A DNA stretch of 64,000 nt. It comes from JANMAT01 sp031359995 (GTDB lineage: Bacteria; Actinomycetota; Acidimicrobiia; Acidimicrobiales; Ilumatobacteraceae). The notes below the pieces were generated by a model. The model was not told the origin of the DNA and made no database searches. It was given only the letters and a program-made list of their open reading frames with translations. Each line of letters opens with the position of its first letter. Position 1 is the stretch's first letter. The translations under genes and the position numbers were made by a program. Positions 49,466-57,049 of this stretch are shown here, piece after piece. The stretch spans positions 1-64,000 of the forward strand of contig JANMAT010000208.1 in NCBI GenBank assembly GCA_031359995.1, given 5' to 3'.

Positions 49466-50242
49466 GTGACCGCGACCATTGCGTTCGTGAACCAGAAGGG
49501 CGGGGTCGGCAAGACCAGCGTGACCCTCGGCATGGCCTCGGCGGCCTGGGCCGCCGGTCACCGGGTCCTGGTCGTCGACGTCGACCCGCAGGGCAGCGCC
49601 ACGTGGGTGCTCGGCATCGACCCGACCGCGGTCGAGCACTCGGCGGCCGAAGCCATCCTGTCCGGCCGGTCGGGCGCCGCGGCGAAGGCGATCGTGGCCT
49701 CCACCTGGGGTGACACCGTGCATGTGCTGCCGGCCAGCCGGCGCCTGCAGGTGCTCGAGGCCGGCGACGGCCGCGACCCCGCCCACCGCCTGGGCCGGGC
49801 CCTGCACGGCATCACCGACGCCTACGACCTCGTCCTCATCGACTGCTCACCGTCGTTGGGCAACCTCACCCGCAACGCCCTTGCCGCGGCCAGCCACGCC
49901 ATCATGGTCGTGGAGCCGGCCGCCCTGTCACTGCGCGGCCTGGCGGCCGTCGCCGACGCCATCGACGACGTCTGGTCGGCCGACAACACCGACCTGGACC
50001 TGGCCGGGGTCATCGTCAACAAGGTGCCGGCCGTGTCCAGCGAGGCCGAACGCCGCTACGACGAGCTCACCAAGATCGTGGGTAAGCGGGCCGTGTGGCA
50101 GCCGGTCATCCCGTCGAGGGTGATCGTCAACCAGGCGCTGGCCGAGCGCTCGCCGCTGCACGCCTACGGCGCGCGGGCCCACGACGTGGTCGAGGCGCTC
50201 GACGAGCTCTACGCCAAGCTGCGCCGGGCCACCAAGCGCTGA
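49466..50242 (+). CDS. ParA-family ATPase
   Basis: A 258-aa Walker-type ATPase. The deviant Walker A is NQKGGVGKTS (residues about 8-17, with the signature Lys), then VVDVDPQGSATWVLG, Walker B LVLIDCSPSLG and VVEPAALSLRGLA. It belongs to the ParA/Soj/MinD class that positions DNA or large complexes on membranes or nucleoid. No parB or parS is adjacent, and it is not next to a replication origin here, so it may be an orphan ParA moving a protein cargo. AGGA lies 9 nt before the GTG. Confidence 0.88.
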   Translation: MTATIAFVNQKGGVGKTSVTLGMASAAWAAGHRVLVVDVDPQGSATWVLGIDPTAVEHSAAEAILSGRSGAAAKAIVASTWGDTVHVLPASRRLQVLEAGDGRDPAHRLGRALHGITDAYDLVLIDCSPSLGNLTRNALAAASHAIMVVEPAALSLRGLAAVADAIDDVWSADNTDLDLAGVIVNKVPAVSSEAERRYDELTKIVGKRAVWQPVIPSRVIVNQALAERSPLHAYGARAHDVVEALDELYAKLRRATKR

Positions 50243-50257
50243 CACCGGAGCCGGCCG

Positions 50258-51466
50258 TCAGTCGGGCAGGTCGATCAGCTTCAGGTTGCCCTTGCCGTCG
50301 AAGGCGAGGGCGGCGTGGCCGTCGACCAGACGGCGGATGCCGTCGCCCACCAGCTGTTGACGCCACCCGACGGCGAGGCGGGCCTCGGGCGAACCGGCCA
50401 GCAGCTCGACCAGGTCGGCCCGGGTGGCCAGCAGGGCCGTGTCGATGCGCTGGTCCCGGGCGAGCTGGCTCACCCAGGCCGACACGAGGGTGACGGCGGG
50501 GCGCAGGGCGCGGTCGAGGACGTTCTCGTCGCGCTCGGGCGTGGCCGGCAACGGCTCGGTGACGCCGTCGGCGATGGCGGCCGACAGCTCGGCGTAGAGG
50601 TTGCCCCGGGCGTGGCGGTCCTCGACCCCGCGGGTGGCGCGCAGCGCCTCAGGCGTGCGCGGCGCCTTCTGGGCGATCGACAGGACGGCCAGGTCGGCCA
50701 GGACGAAGCGGGCGGGCTGATCGAGCTCGGCGGCCCGGCGCTCGCGCCAGGCGGCCACCGAGCGGGCCACACCGCGCGCCTGACCCCTCAGGGTGCGCAC
50801 GTCCTTCAGCCGCAGCCAGGCGTCCTCGGCCTCACCGGGACCCGACGGTCGGGTGCGCAGCTCCTCGCACTCGGCCTCGGCCCACTCGCGACGGTCCTCG
50901 GCCTCCAGTTGCGCGGTGAGGCGGTCGTGCAACTCGAGCAGGTGGGCCACGTCACTGGCCGCGTACGACTGCTGATCGTGGGTGAGCGGGCGGGCCAGCC
51001 AGTCGGTGAGACGGTCGCCCTTGGGAAGGTGCTGGTTCAGCTCGCCGGCCACCAGGGTGACGAGCGACGGCGTGGCGTAGCCCAGGAAGCCGGCGGCCAC
51101 CTGGGTGTCGAACATGCGGGCCGGCAGGGTGCTGGTGGCCCGGGCCAGGACCTCGAGGTCCTGCTGGGCGGCGTGGAACACGCACAGGCCGGGCCCGTCG
51201 AGGAGCTTGGCCAGGGGCGCCACGTCCACGGCGAGCGGGTCGATGAGCGCGATCCCGCCGGCCCAAGCGATCTGCACCAGGGCGAGGCGCGGGTAGTAGG
51301 TGCGCTCGCGGTGGAACTCGGTGTCGACGGCATAGCGCGGCTCGACCAGCAGTTCGTCGACGAGGGCGAGCAGCGACGCGGTGTCAGCGATCCACCGCTG
51401 GCCGCTCAGTGGGGTGGCATCGCCCGAGTTGGGCGACGACTCACGCCGGGTCCAGGCCCGTGACAT
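50258..51466 (-). CDS. rnd: Ribonuclease D
   Basis: A 402-aa 3'-5' exoribonuclease of the DEDDy family acting in tRNA/stable-RNA maturation. Exo I is AVDTEFHRERTYYP (Asp, Glu), Exo II is HAAQQDLEVLA (Asp) and Exo III is YAASDVAHLLELH (Tyr, Asp). Two HRDC-like helical domains follow (about residues 220-300 and 320-395). Its 5' end overlaps the end of the rhodanese gene by 26 bp, so the two are cotranscribed. It ends 15 bp from convergent parA. Confidence 0.92.
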   Translation of the reverse strand: MSRAWTRRESSPNSGDATPLSGQRWIADTASLLALVDELLVEPRYAVDTEFHRERTYYPRLALVQIAWAGGIALIDPLAVDVAPLAKLLDGPGLCVFHAAQQDLEVLARATSTLPARMFDTQVAAGFLGYATPSLVTLVAGELNQHLPKGDRLTDWLARPLTHDQQSYAASDVAHLLELHDRLTAQLEAEDRREWAEAECEELRTRPSGPGEAEDAWLRLKDVRTLRGQARGVARSVAAWRERRAAELDQPARFVLADLAVLSIAQKAPRTPEALRATRGVEDRHARGNLYAELSAAIADGVTEPLPATPERDENVLDRALRPAVTLVSAWVSQLARDQRIDTALLATRADLVELLAGSPEARLAVGWRQQLVGDGIRRLVDGHAALAFDGKGNLKLIDLPD

Positions 51467-51764
51467 GCACCCGTCCCGTCTCGAGCCACGCCAGCGTGCC
51501 GCCGGCGACGTTGACCGCGTCGATGCCCTGACCCTGCAGGAACTCGACCGCCCGGGCCGAACGACCGCCGCTCTTGCAGATCACGTGCACCGGTCCGTCC
51601 ACCCGGAACCGCTCGACGTGGTCGGGCACCGTGGCCAGCGGCACGAGCACGGCCCCCGAGACGTGCGCGTCCTGGTACTCGTCGGGCTCGCGCACGTCGA
51701 ACAGCACGGCGCCCTTCTCCAGACGGGCGGCCAGCTCGTCCACATCGATCTCGGGGATGGTCAT
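51441..51764 (-). CDS. Single-domain rhodanese
   Basis: A 107-aa rhodanese-homology protein. DVREPDEYQDAHVSGAVLVP precedes the active-site loop ICKSGGRSARA, whose Cys would carry a persulfide. It is of the GlpE/PspE size class and may move sulfane sulfur or detoxify cyanide; the acceptor is unknown. TAGCCT 6 nt before the ATG overlaps the upstream MobA-like stop. It overlaps rnd by 26 bp. Confidence 0.9.
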   Translation of the reverse strand: MTIPEIDVDELAARLEKGAVLFDVREPDEYQDAHVSGAVLVPLATVPDHVERFRVDGPVHVICKSGGRSARAVEFLQGQGIDAVNVAGGTLAWLETGRVHVTGLDPA

Positions 51765-51770
51765 TTCCTC

Positions 51771-51776
51771 AGGCTA
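51771..51776 (-). promoter_or_regulatory. -10 box TAGCCT, leaderless promoter of rhodanese-rnd
   Basis: TAGCCT then 6 nt then the ATG at 51764. The first three bases are also the TAG stop codon of the MobA-like gene. GAGG in the spacer could instead act as a ribosome site. Confidence 0.35.
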
Positions 51777-52349
51777 TCGGTGCAGGTCGTGCTGGTGGTT
51801 GACGTTGCGCACGACGGTGGCACCGACGGTGACATCGACGGCCGCCAGCCCGGCGGCGGCGCGGTGCACGGCCCGCTCGCCTGCCGCGTACGCCGACCCG
51901 AGCGCGGCCGACGCGGGGCCGGTGCGCCACGCGGCCACCAGCGGCTCCCGGTGGCCGGCATGGGCGAAGGCCACCACCGGTGGCGGGTCGGCGGTCGGGT
52001 CGGCCAGTGCGGCCACGAGGGCGGCCACGCTCGCCCCGTCGAGCCACGCAAGGTCGCAGGCGACGACGACGGTGACCGCGGCGGTGGAGCGCCCGAGCGC
52101 CACGACCAGGCCGCCGAGCGGGCCTTGGCCCGGCGTGGCGTCGGGCCACACGGTCAGCCCGAGAGCGGCGAGGGCGGTGACGTCGCCGCCCACGGCCACC
52201 ACCTCGGCGGCGCCAGCGGCGCGCAGTGCCGTGGCCACGCGGCTGGCCATGGCGGTGCCGTCGACCGGCTCGAGCGCCTTGTCGCGCCCGAACCGGCGGC
52301 TGCGACCGCCGGTCAGGACGACGCCCAGGAACGGGTCAGCCGTCGGCAG
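51774..52349 (-). CDS. MobA-like nucleotidyltransferase, start codon unresolved
   Basis: A GT-A-fold nucleotidyltransferase resembling molybdenum-cofactor guanylyltransferase. The nucleotide signature VLTGGRSRRFGRDKALEPV is present but lies upstream of the first ATG (52250). DATPGQGPLGGL and the metal site VVACDLAWLD follow, and HREPLVAAWR is late. No ATG, GTG or TTG occurs in frame between the motif and the next upstream stop. I therefore take the CTG at 52349 as the most economical start; an indel is the alternative. It overlaps the DUF3151 stop by about 14 bp. Confidence 0.7.
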   Translation of the reverse strand: MPTADPFLGVVLTGGRSRRFGRDKALEPVDGTAMASRVATALRAAGAAEVVAVGGDVTALAALGLTVWPDATPGQGPLGGLVVALGRSTAAVTVVVACDLAWLDGASVAALVAALADPTADPPPVVAFAHAGHREPLVAAWRTGPASAALGSAYAAGERAVHRAAAGLAAVDVTVGATVVRNVNHQHDLHR

Positions 52350-52779
52350 GGATGCCGCCCGGATCGAGCTGGGCCAGGAACGTGGCGCAGCGCTCGGCCT
52401 CGTCGGTCTCGCCGATGAGCACGGCTACCTGCTGCAGGCCGCGCAGGGCGCGCAGGAAGCCGCGATTGGTCTCGTCGTTCCAGCGGACGTAGCCGCTGCC
52501 CCGCCAGCCGCTGGCCCGCAGGCGGTCGAGCCCCCGGTGGTAGCCGACACGGTACGCGGCGTAGCGCTCCGTCGGGTCACGCCCGAGGTCGCCGAGGCGC
52601 GCCCACGCGTCGAGGAAGCGGGGCCAGCGGGCTGCCACCGCGGCCACGGCGTCGCGACGCTCGGTCGGAGGCCGGCCGAGGGCGTCCTGGAGGGCGTCGA
52701 GGGCGTCGACGGGTTCGGCGTCGATCACCGTGCGGGGCGGGCCGGAGGACGTGAGGCTGACGGGGTGCTGCTCGCTCAT
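52336..52779 (-). CDS. DUF3151-family protein
   Basis: A 147-aa actinobacterial protein of the DUF3151 family. A helical repeat-like middle has RWPRFLDAWARLG and AAYRVGYHRGLDRLRASGWR. GSGYVRWNDETNRGFLRALRG and the C-terminal ETDEAERCATFLAQLDP are the family hallmarks. It has a TPR-like appearance and probably binds a protein. TAGGCT 6 nt upstream supports the ATG at 52779. It leads a minus-strand run with the MobA-like, rhodanese and rnd genes. Confidence 0.85.
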   Translation of the reverse strand: MSEQHPVSLTSSGPPRTVIDAEPVDALDALQDALGRPPTERRDAVAAVAARWPRFLDAWARLGDLGRDPTERYAAYRVGYHRGLDRLRASGWRGSGYVRWNDETNRGFLRALRGLQQVAVLIGETDEAERCATFLAQLDPGGIPADG

Positions 52780-52785
52780 GGGCCG

Positions 52786-52791
52786 AGCCTA
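52786..52791 (-). promoter_or_regulatory. -10 box TAGGCT, leaderless promoter of the DUF3151 gene
   Basis: TAGGCT then 6 nt then the ATG at 52779. The same hexamer precedes the LOG gene. Confidence 0.4.
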
Positions 52792-52883
52792 CGGACGTGG
52801 GGAGCATCGCGCCCGACCGGCGGCGATCCTCAAGACTGACGCGGACCGGGTGACCATGCCGACCGCGGCCCCGCCGACGCCGA

Positions 52884-52889
52884 TAGCGT
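52884..52889 (+). promoter_or_regulatory. -10 box TAGCGT, leaderless promoter of a small membrane protein gene
   Basis: TAGCGT then 7 nt then the ATG at 52897. Confidence 0.45.
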
Positions 52890-52896
52890 CACGATC

Positions 52897-53202
52897 ATGC
52901 TCGCCTTCAGCACCGAGAGCGCCAAGCAGTTCGGCCTCTACGCCATCATCGGCATCATCGTCCTCGGCATCGTGTCCATGATCGTGGTGCGCAAGATCGT
53001 GGGCAAGATCATCTCGCTCGTCATCATGCTGGGCCTGGCCGCCACGCTCTACGGGCAGCGCAACGCCATCGACGACTGCGTGAACAAGCTGAAGGGCTCG
53101 GCCAGCGGCGTGGTCACCGGGTCCATCGTCGATCCGACGTGTCGCTTCTTCGGGACCGATGTGAAGGTGCCCCTCGACCAGATCGACCCCACCGCGAAGT
53201 AG
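52897..53202 (+). CDS. Small two-TM membrane protein
   Basis: A 101-aa protein. A short amphipathic start (LAFSTESAKQFGLY) leads to TM1 (AIIGIIVLGIVSMIVV), a basic RKIVGKI turn and TM2 (ISLVIMLGLAATLYG). An exported domain follows with two cysteines (DDCVNK and PTCRFFG) that could form a disulfide. No family is recognised. The start is supported by TAGCGT 7 nt upstream. It stands alone between divergent DUF3151 and convergent SCO6745-type genes. Confidence 0.75.
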   Translation: MLAFSTESAKQFGLYAIIGIIVLGIVSMIVVRKIVGKIISLVIMLGLAATLYGQRNAIDDCVNKLKGSASGVVTGSIVDPTCRFFGTDVKVPLDQIDPTAK

Positions 53203-53247
53203 GCGCGCTGCGCCCCCGGACCCCATCGACGCCCGGCTCGCCCGCGC

Positions 53248-54144
53248 TCAGCCGGCGGCGCGCTTGCGGCCGTCAGGCGGCACCGCGCCGGCCGCCACGA
53301 GCAGGTCGGAGACCGCGGTCGCGGTGGCGACGACGGCGTCGAGCCGGTCGCCGAGGGCGGCCACGAGGGCGGCTTGGGACATGTCGGTGGTGTCCTCGAT
53401 GGCGACGCGCATCGCGGTACCGGCCGGCGTGAGGTCGTCGCCGGCCATCCAGCCGCGAGTGGTCAGTCGGGCCACGGCCGCGCCGATGGCGTCGGGGCCA
53501 TAGCCTCGAGACGACGAGTACTCCCCCAGCCCGTAGCCGAGCCAGCGCTCGGTCAGGATCGACATCTCCAACGGGTCGAGGCCCTGGGCGATGCAGGCGG
53601 CCAGATGCCCGTCGCCGCGGTGCTCGCGCACGAGCTCGGCGCCCCGCCACAGACGGCCCAGCCCGTCGGAGGGTACCGGCACGTCGCGCAGGCCCGAGAA
53701 CAACGGTCGGGCCACGCCGTCGAGCCCACCGGTCGAGTCCATCAGCGCGTCGGCCGCCGCGGCGATGGCGTCGGTCGGTTCGACCAGGCGCCGCAGTGAC
53801 GCCACCGCGCCGGCCTCGCGCTCCGCCAGCACCGCGTCACGGCCCAGCAGGACGCGACCCTGCGCGTACACCGACGCGAGGAACGTCGGCTCGAACACGC
53901 CGAAGGTGGCGACGACGACCCCGGGGCTCGGCTCGCCCAGCCCGGCGGCCCGGCCCCACACGTACGCGTCGAGGAAGCCGAAACCGTGCGGCGCGAGGCG
54001 GTCGTGGACCTCTTTCGCCCACCAGCCCTGCGTGGCGATGGCCTCCAACGCGTCGCGCAGGCGGCGCGCCGGGGTGGTCGACACGACGGGCGCCGGCGTG
54101 GCCGGTCCGGACAGGTACACGGCGGCGAGATCGGCGTAGTTCAT
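53248..54144 (-). CDS. SCO6745-family protein
   Basis: A 298-aa actinobacterial protein of the SCO6745 family, predicted helical with winged-helix-like parts. ARRLRDALEAIATQGWWAKE is the conserved start. GFGFLDAYVWGRAAGLGEPS and VVATFGVFEP are core signatures. A C-terminal wHTH-like segment (AAVARLTTRGWMAGDDLTPA) precedes the tail. Whether it binds DNA is unknown. The ATG at 54144 has TAGCGT 7 nt upstream. Confidence 0.82.
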   Translation of the reverse strand: MNYADLAAVYLSGPATPAPVVSTTPARRLRDALEAIATQGWWAKEVHDRLAPHGFGFLDAYVWGRAAGLGEPSPGVVVATFGVFEPTFLASVYAQGRVLLGRDAVLAEREAGAVASLRRLVEPTDAIAAAADALMDSTGGLDGVARPLFSGLRDVPVPSDGLGRLWRGAELVREHRGDGHLAACIAQGLDPLEMSILTERWLGYGLGEYSSSRGYGPDAIGAAVARLTTRGWMAGDDLTPAGTAMRVAIEDTTDMSQAALVAALGDRLDAVVATATAVSDLLVAAGAVPPDGRKRAAG

Positions 54145-54151
54145 GACACGG

Positions 54152-54157
54152 ACGCTA
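54152..54157 (-). promoter_or_regulatory. -10 box TAGCGT, leaderless promoter of the SCO6745-family gene
   Basis: TAGCGT then 7 nt then the ATG at 54144. Hexamer and spacing are identical to those of the small membrane protein gene at 52.9 kb. Confidence 0.45.
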
Positions 54158-54168
54158 CCGCGGGCCGG

Positions 54169-54915
54169 CTACCGCGCCGTCGCCCGGGCGAACGCCTGCT
54201 CGATCAGCGTGGCGATGGCGTCGGGATGGCTCGTGTGGGCGCCGTGGCGGGCGCCCGGCACCACGATCACCTCGGTGTGGAGGTGGTCGGCCAACCACCC
54301 CATGCCCCGCTCGTGGTGCGCCGGGCCCAGCTCGCCGCGGGTCACCAGCACCGGCACCGTGATGAGCGCCGGATCCCACGGAGCATGCTGGCGAAGGTCG
54401 CGCAGCTCCCCCACCAGCGCCGGCCCCTCGGCCCGGCGGTCGGCGCGCGTGCGCCCGGGCAGACGCTCCCACACCGTGTCGCCGATCATGCGCCGCAGGA
54501 ACCGTTCGGCGGCGTCCTCGTCGGAGCCGGCCAACGCGGCCCCGGCCGAGGTGTCGCGCGGCCACCACGGCTGCCACGACAGCGGCGACTCGTAGACCAC
54601 CGCGGCCCGCACCAGCTCGGGGTGCCGTTGGGCGAGCGCCAGCGCGATGTCACCCCCGAGCGAGTGCCCGAAGACCACCGCCGCGCGCCCGTCGAGCAGG
54701 GTCGCCAGATCGCGCACGTGCTGCTCGATGCTGAACGGCGGGCCGGCATCGCGTGACGTGCCGTAGCCGCGGCGGTCGTAGCGCAGCACGCGATGGCGCT
54801 CCTCGAGTCGGCGCACCAGCTTCGCCATGCCCGCGACCCGGTCCATGGAACCGTGCACCAGCGCGACCAACGGCGCGCCGTCGGGGCCCGACTCGACGCT
54901 CTGCAGCGCGCTCAC
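54169..54915 (-). CDS. Alpha/beta-fold hydrolase
   Basis: A 248-aa serine hydrolase. The oxyanion segment LVALVHGSMDR is followed by RYDRRGYGTSRD and the nucleophile elbow VFGHSLGGDIAL (Ser). The acid is likely near PVLVTRGELGP, and the catalytic His is in GARHGAHTSHP. The substrate is unknown. The GTG at 54915 overlaps the pyruvate-kinase stop by 4 bp (GTGA), so it is translationally coupled to pyk. Confidence 0.87.
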   Translation of the reverse strand: MSALQSVESGPDGAPLVALVHGSMDRVAGMAKLVRRLEERHRVLRYDRRGYGTSRDAGPPFSIEQHVRDLATLLDGRAAVVFGHSLGGDIALALAQRHPELVRAAVVYESPLSWQPWWPRDTSAGAALAGSDEDAAERFLRRMIGDTVWERLPGRTRADRRAEGPALVGELRDLRQHAPWDPALITVPVLVTRGELGPAHHERGMGWLADHLHTEVIVVPGARHGAHTSHPDAIATLIEQAFARATAR

Positions 54916-56348
54916 TTGATGCGGACGAGGCGCAGCACGTCGGTGGCGCCGCCGCCCGACTGGTCGGGCGCACCGGCCAGCACGGCGACGAGCTCGCCCT
55001 GGGTGACGAGCCCGCCGGCGACGGCCGCTTCCACGGCGCACCACACCATCTGGTCGGTCGACGCGTACTCCTCGACCTTCTGCGGCAGCACGCCCCACGA
55101 CAGCGCCATGCGCCGCACGGTCTCGTCGCTCGGGCTCATGCCGATGAGGCGGGGCACCGGACGGAAGCGGGCCATGTTCAGCGCGGTGGCGCCGCTGCGG
55201 GTGCAGCAGATGATGGCGTCGGCCCCGGCGTCGGTGGCGGCGAGCCACGCCGCGTGCGTGAGCGCCTGGGTGATGCGGGCCGGGCCCGACGACATCTGGC
55301 CGCGCTGCACGCGCCCGAGCCGGGCCGCCCACTGCGGGTAGTTCGCCTGCTGCTCGGCCCGTTCGGCGATGCGGCTCATGGTCTCCACCACGAGCACAGG
55401 GTCGTGACCGATGGCGGTCTCGGCCGAGAGCATGACCGCGTCGGTGCCGTCGAACACGGCGTTGGCCACGTCGGACACCTCGGCGCGCGTCGGTGCGGGC
55501 GCCGTGATCATGCTCTCGAGCATCTGCGTGGCGGTGATGACGGGCACACCGGCTTCCACGCAGGCCCGGATGATCTGCTTCTGCAGGTGGGGCACGTCTT
55601 CCAGCGGGCACTCGATGCCGAGATCGCCACGGGCCACCATGAGCGCGTCGGCGGTGGCGATGATGCGGTCCAGGTCGGCGATGGCCGGTGCGGTCTCGAT
55701 CTTGGCCACCAGCGCCGGGCAGCCATCGCCGACGGCGGCGCGCACCACGTCGATGTCCTCGGCGGCGCGCACGAACGACACCGCGGCGAAGTCGACGCCG
55801 TGGGCGGCCATGACCTTCAGCAGGCGCAGGTCCTCGGCGGTGGGCGCCTTCAGGCGCAGCCGTTCGGCGGGGATGTGCACGCCCGGGCGACCCTGGGCCC
55901 GGCCGCCGCTCACCACCGCAGCCCGCACGCCGATGTCATCGACCGACTCGACCCGCAAGGTGATGGCACCGTCGCCGAGTATCACGGTGTCGCCGGCTCG
56001 CAGGTCGTCGCACAGCGACGGGTAGTCGACGCTGATGAAGTCGGCCCGGCACGGCTCCAGCCCCGGCGACAGGCGTATCACGGAGCCCTCGGCCAGGAAC
56101 GCACCCCCCTCGGGGAAGATGCCCGAGCGCACCTTGGGTCCGGGCAGGTCGGCCAGCACCGCCACGTGGCGGCCCACCCGCGCCGCCGACGCCCGCACCG
56201 AGGCGAGCCGTTCGATGTGCTCGTCCACCGTCGAGTGCGACAGGTTCAGGCGCACGACATCGACGCCGGCGATGAGCAACCGGTCGAGCTGGTCGGGCTC
56301 CGACGACGCGGGGCCGAGGGTGGCGACGATCTTGGTCCTACGGGCCAT
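54912..56348 (-). CDS. pyk: Pyruvate kinase
   Basis: A 478-aa glycolytic enzyme converting phosphoenolpyruvate and ADP to pyruvate and ATP. RRTKIVATLGPASSEPDQL opens the barrel. VVRLNLSHSTVDEH, VLADLPGPKVRSG and the active-site Lys region ALVAKIETAPAI follow. ALMVARGDLGIECPLEDV and VITATQMLESMI are diagnostic, and the C-terminal domain has AIICCTRSGATALNMARFRP. The ATG at 56348 is only 21 bp from the divergent phosphatase ATG. Confidence 0.95.
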   Translation of the reverse strand: MARRTKIVATLGPASSEPDQLDRLLIAGVDVVRLNLSHSTVDEHIERLASVRASAARVGRHVAVLADLPGPKVRSGIFPEGGAFLAEGSVIRLSPGLEPCRADFISVDYPSLCDDLRAGDTVILGDGAITLRVESVDDIGVRAAVVSGGRAQGRPGVHIPAERLRLKAPTAEDLRLLKVMAAHGVDFAAVSFVRAAEDIDVVRAAVGDGCPALVAKIETAPAIADLDRIIATADALMVARGDLGIECPLEDVPHLQKQIIRACVEAGVPVITATQMLESMITAPAPTRAEVSDVANAVFDGTDAVMLSAETAIGHDPVLVVETMSRIAERAEQQANYPQWAARLGRVQRGQMSSGPARITQALTHAAWLAATDAGADAIICCTRSGATALNMARFRPVPRLIGMSPSDETVRRMALSWGVLPQKVEEYASTDQMVWCAVEAAVAGGLVTQGELVAVLAGAPDQSGGGATDVLRLVRIK

Positions 56349-56354
56349 GGCCCC

Positions 56355-56360
56355 TACTCT
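56355..56360 (+). promoter_or_regulatory. -10 box TACTCT, near-leaderless promoter of the histidine phosphatase gene
   Basis: TACTCT then 9 nt then the ATG at 56370, inside the 21-bp gap between divergent start codons. There is no room for a leader with a ribosome site. Confidence 0.4.
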
Positions 56361-56369
56361 CGCAAACTC

Positions 56370-56987
56370 ATGGAGCTCTTGCTCGTGAGACACGCCCTAC
56401 CGGTCAAGCGCGTCGCGGTGGACGGTCCGGCCGACCCGGTCCTGTCGGAAGCCGGGCATGCTCAGGCCCGCCATCTGGCGGAGTACCTGCGTCCTGAGCG
56501 GTTGGATGCTATCTACGCAAGTCCTCTGAACCGCGCGATCCAGACCGCGACACCGGTGAGCGAGGTGGCCGGCATCGGCGTGCTCGTGGAGCCCGGCGTG
56601 TCCGAGTACGACCGAAACAGCGACACCTACATCCCGGTCGAGGAGCTCAAGGCCACCAACGATCCGCGCTGGCAGGCCATGCTCGCCGGCCGGCGCGAGC
56701 CGGGCGACGAGACACCCGAGCAGTTCGACACCCGGGTCATCGACAGCATCGAAGCCCTCATCGGTGCCCACACCGGCCAGAAGATCGCGGTCGTGTGCCA
56801 CGGTGGTGTGATCAACGCCTACCTGGCCCGAGTGCTCGGGATCGGCAGCACCGCCGGCTTCTTCTACCCGAACTACACGAGCATCCACCGCGTCATCGCG
56901 GCCCGCTCGGGCGAGCGCACGATCTCGACCATCAACGAGACGGCCCACCTGCGGGGCACGGGCCTCCCCGTCGGGCTGCACGCCTGA
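56370..56987 (+). CDS. Histidine phosphatase (phosphoglycerate-mutase-like)
   Basis: A 205-aa branch-1 histidine phosphatase. The RHG motif is LLLVRHALPVKR (RHA, with Ala for Gly), with the phosphate-binding Arg in YASPLNRAIQTA. The second catalytic His is in VVCHGGVINAYLA. Members dephosphorylate sugar phosphates, phosphoserine or other small substrates; the substrate here is not defined. The gene is divergent from pyk. Confidence 0.88.
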   Translation: MELLLVRHALPVKRVAVDGPADPVLSEAGHAQARHLAEYLRPERLDAIYASPLNRAIQTATPVSEVAGIGVLVEPGVSEYDRNSDTYIPVEELKATNDPRWQAMLAGRREPGDETPEQFDTRVIDSIEALIGAHTGQKIAVVCHGGVINAYLARVLGIGSTAGFFYPNYTSIHRVIAARSGERTISTINETAHLRGTGLPVGLHA

Positions 56988-57049
56988 GGGCCGCGGCCCG
57001 GGAGCGCTCGATGCGGGCGCCGGGGCCGGCCGGCCACCAGACTGGGCCC

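Noticed and set aside
49466..50242. ParA gene as a marker of a replication origin or integrated plasmid
   Set aside because: There is no parB, parS-like palindrome, dnaA box cluster, rep gene or change in base composition around it.
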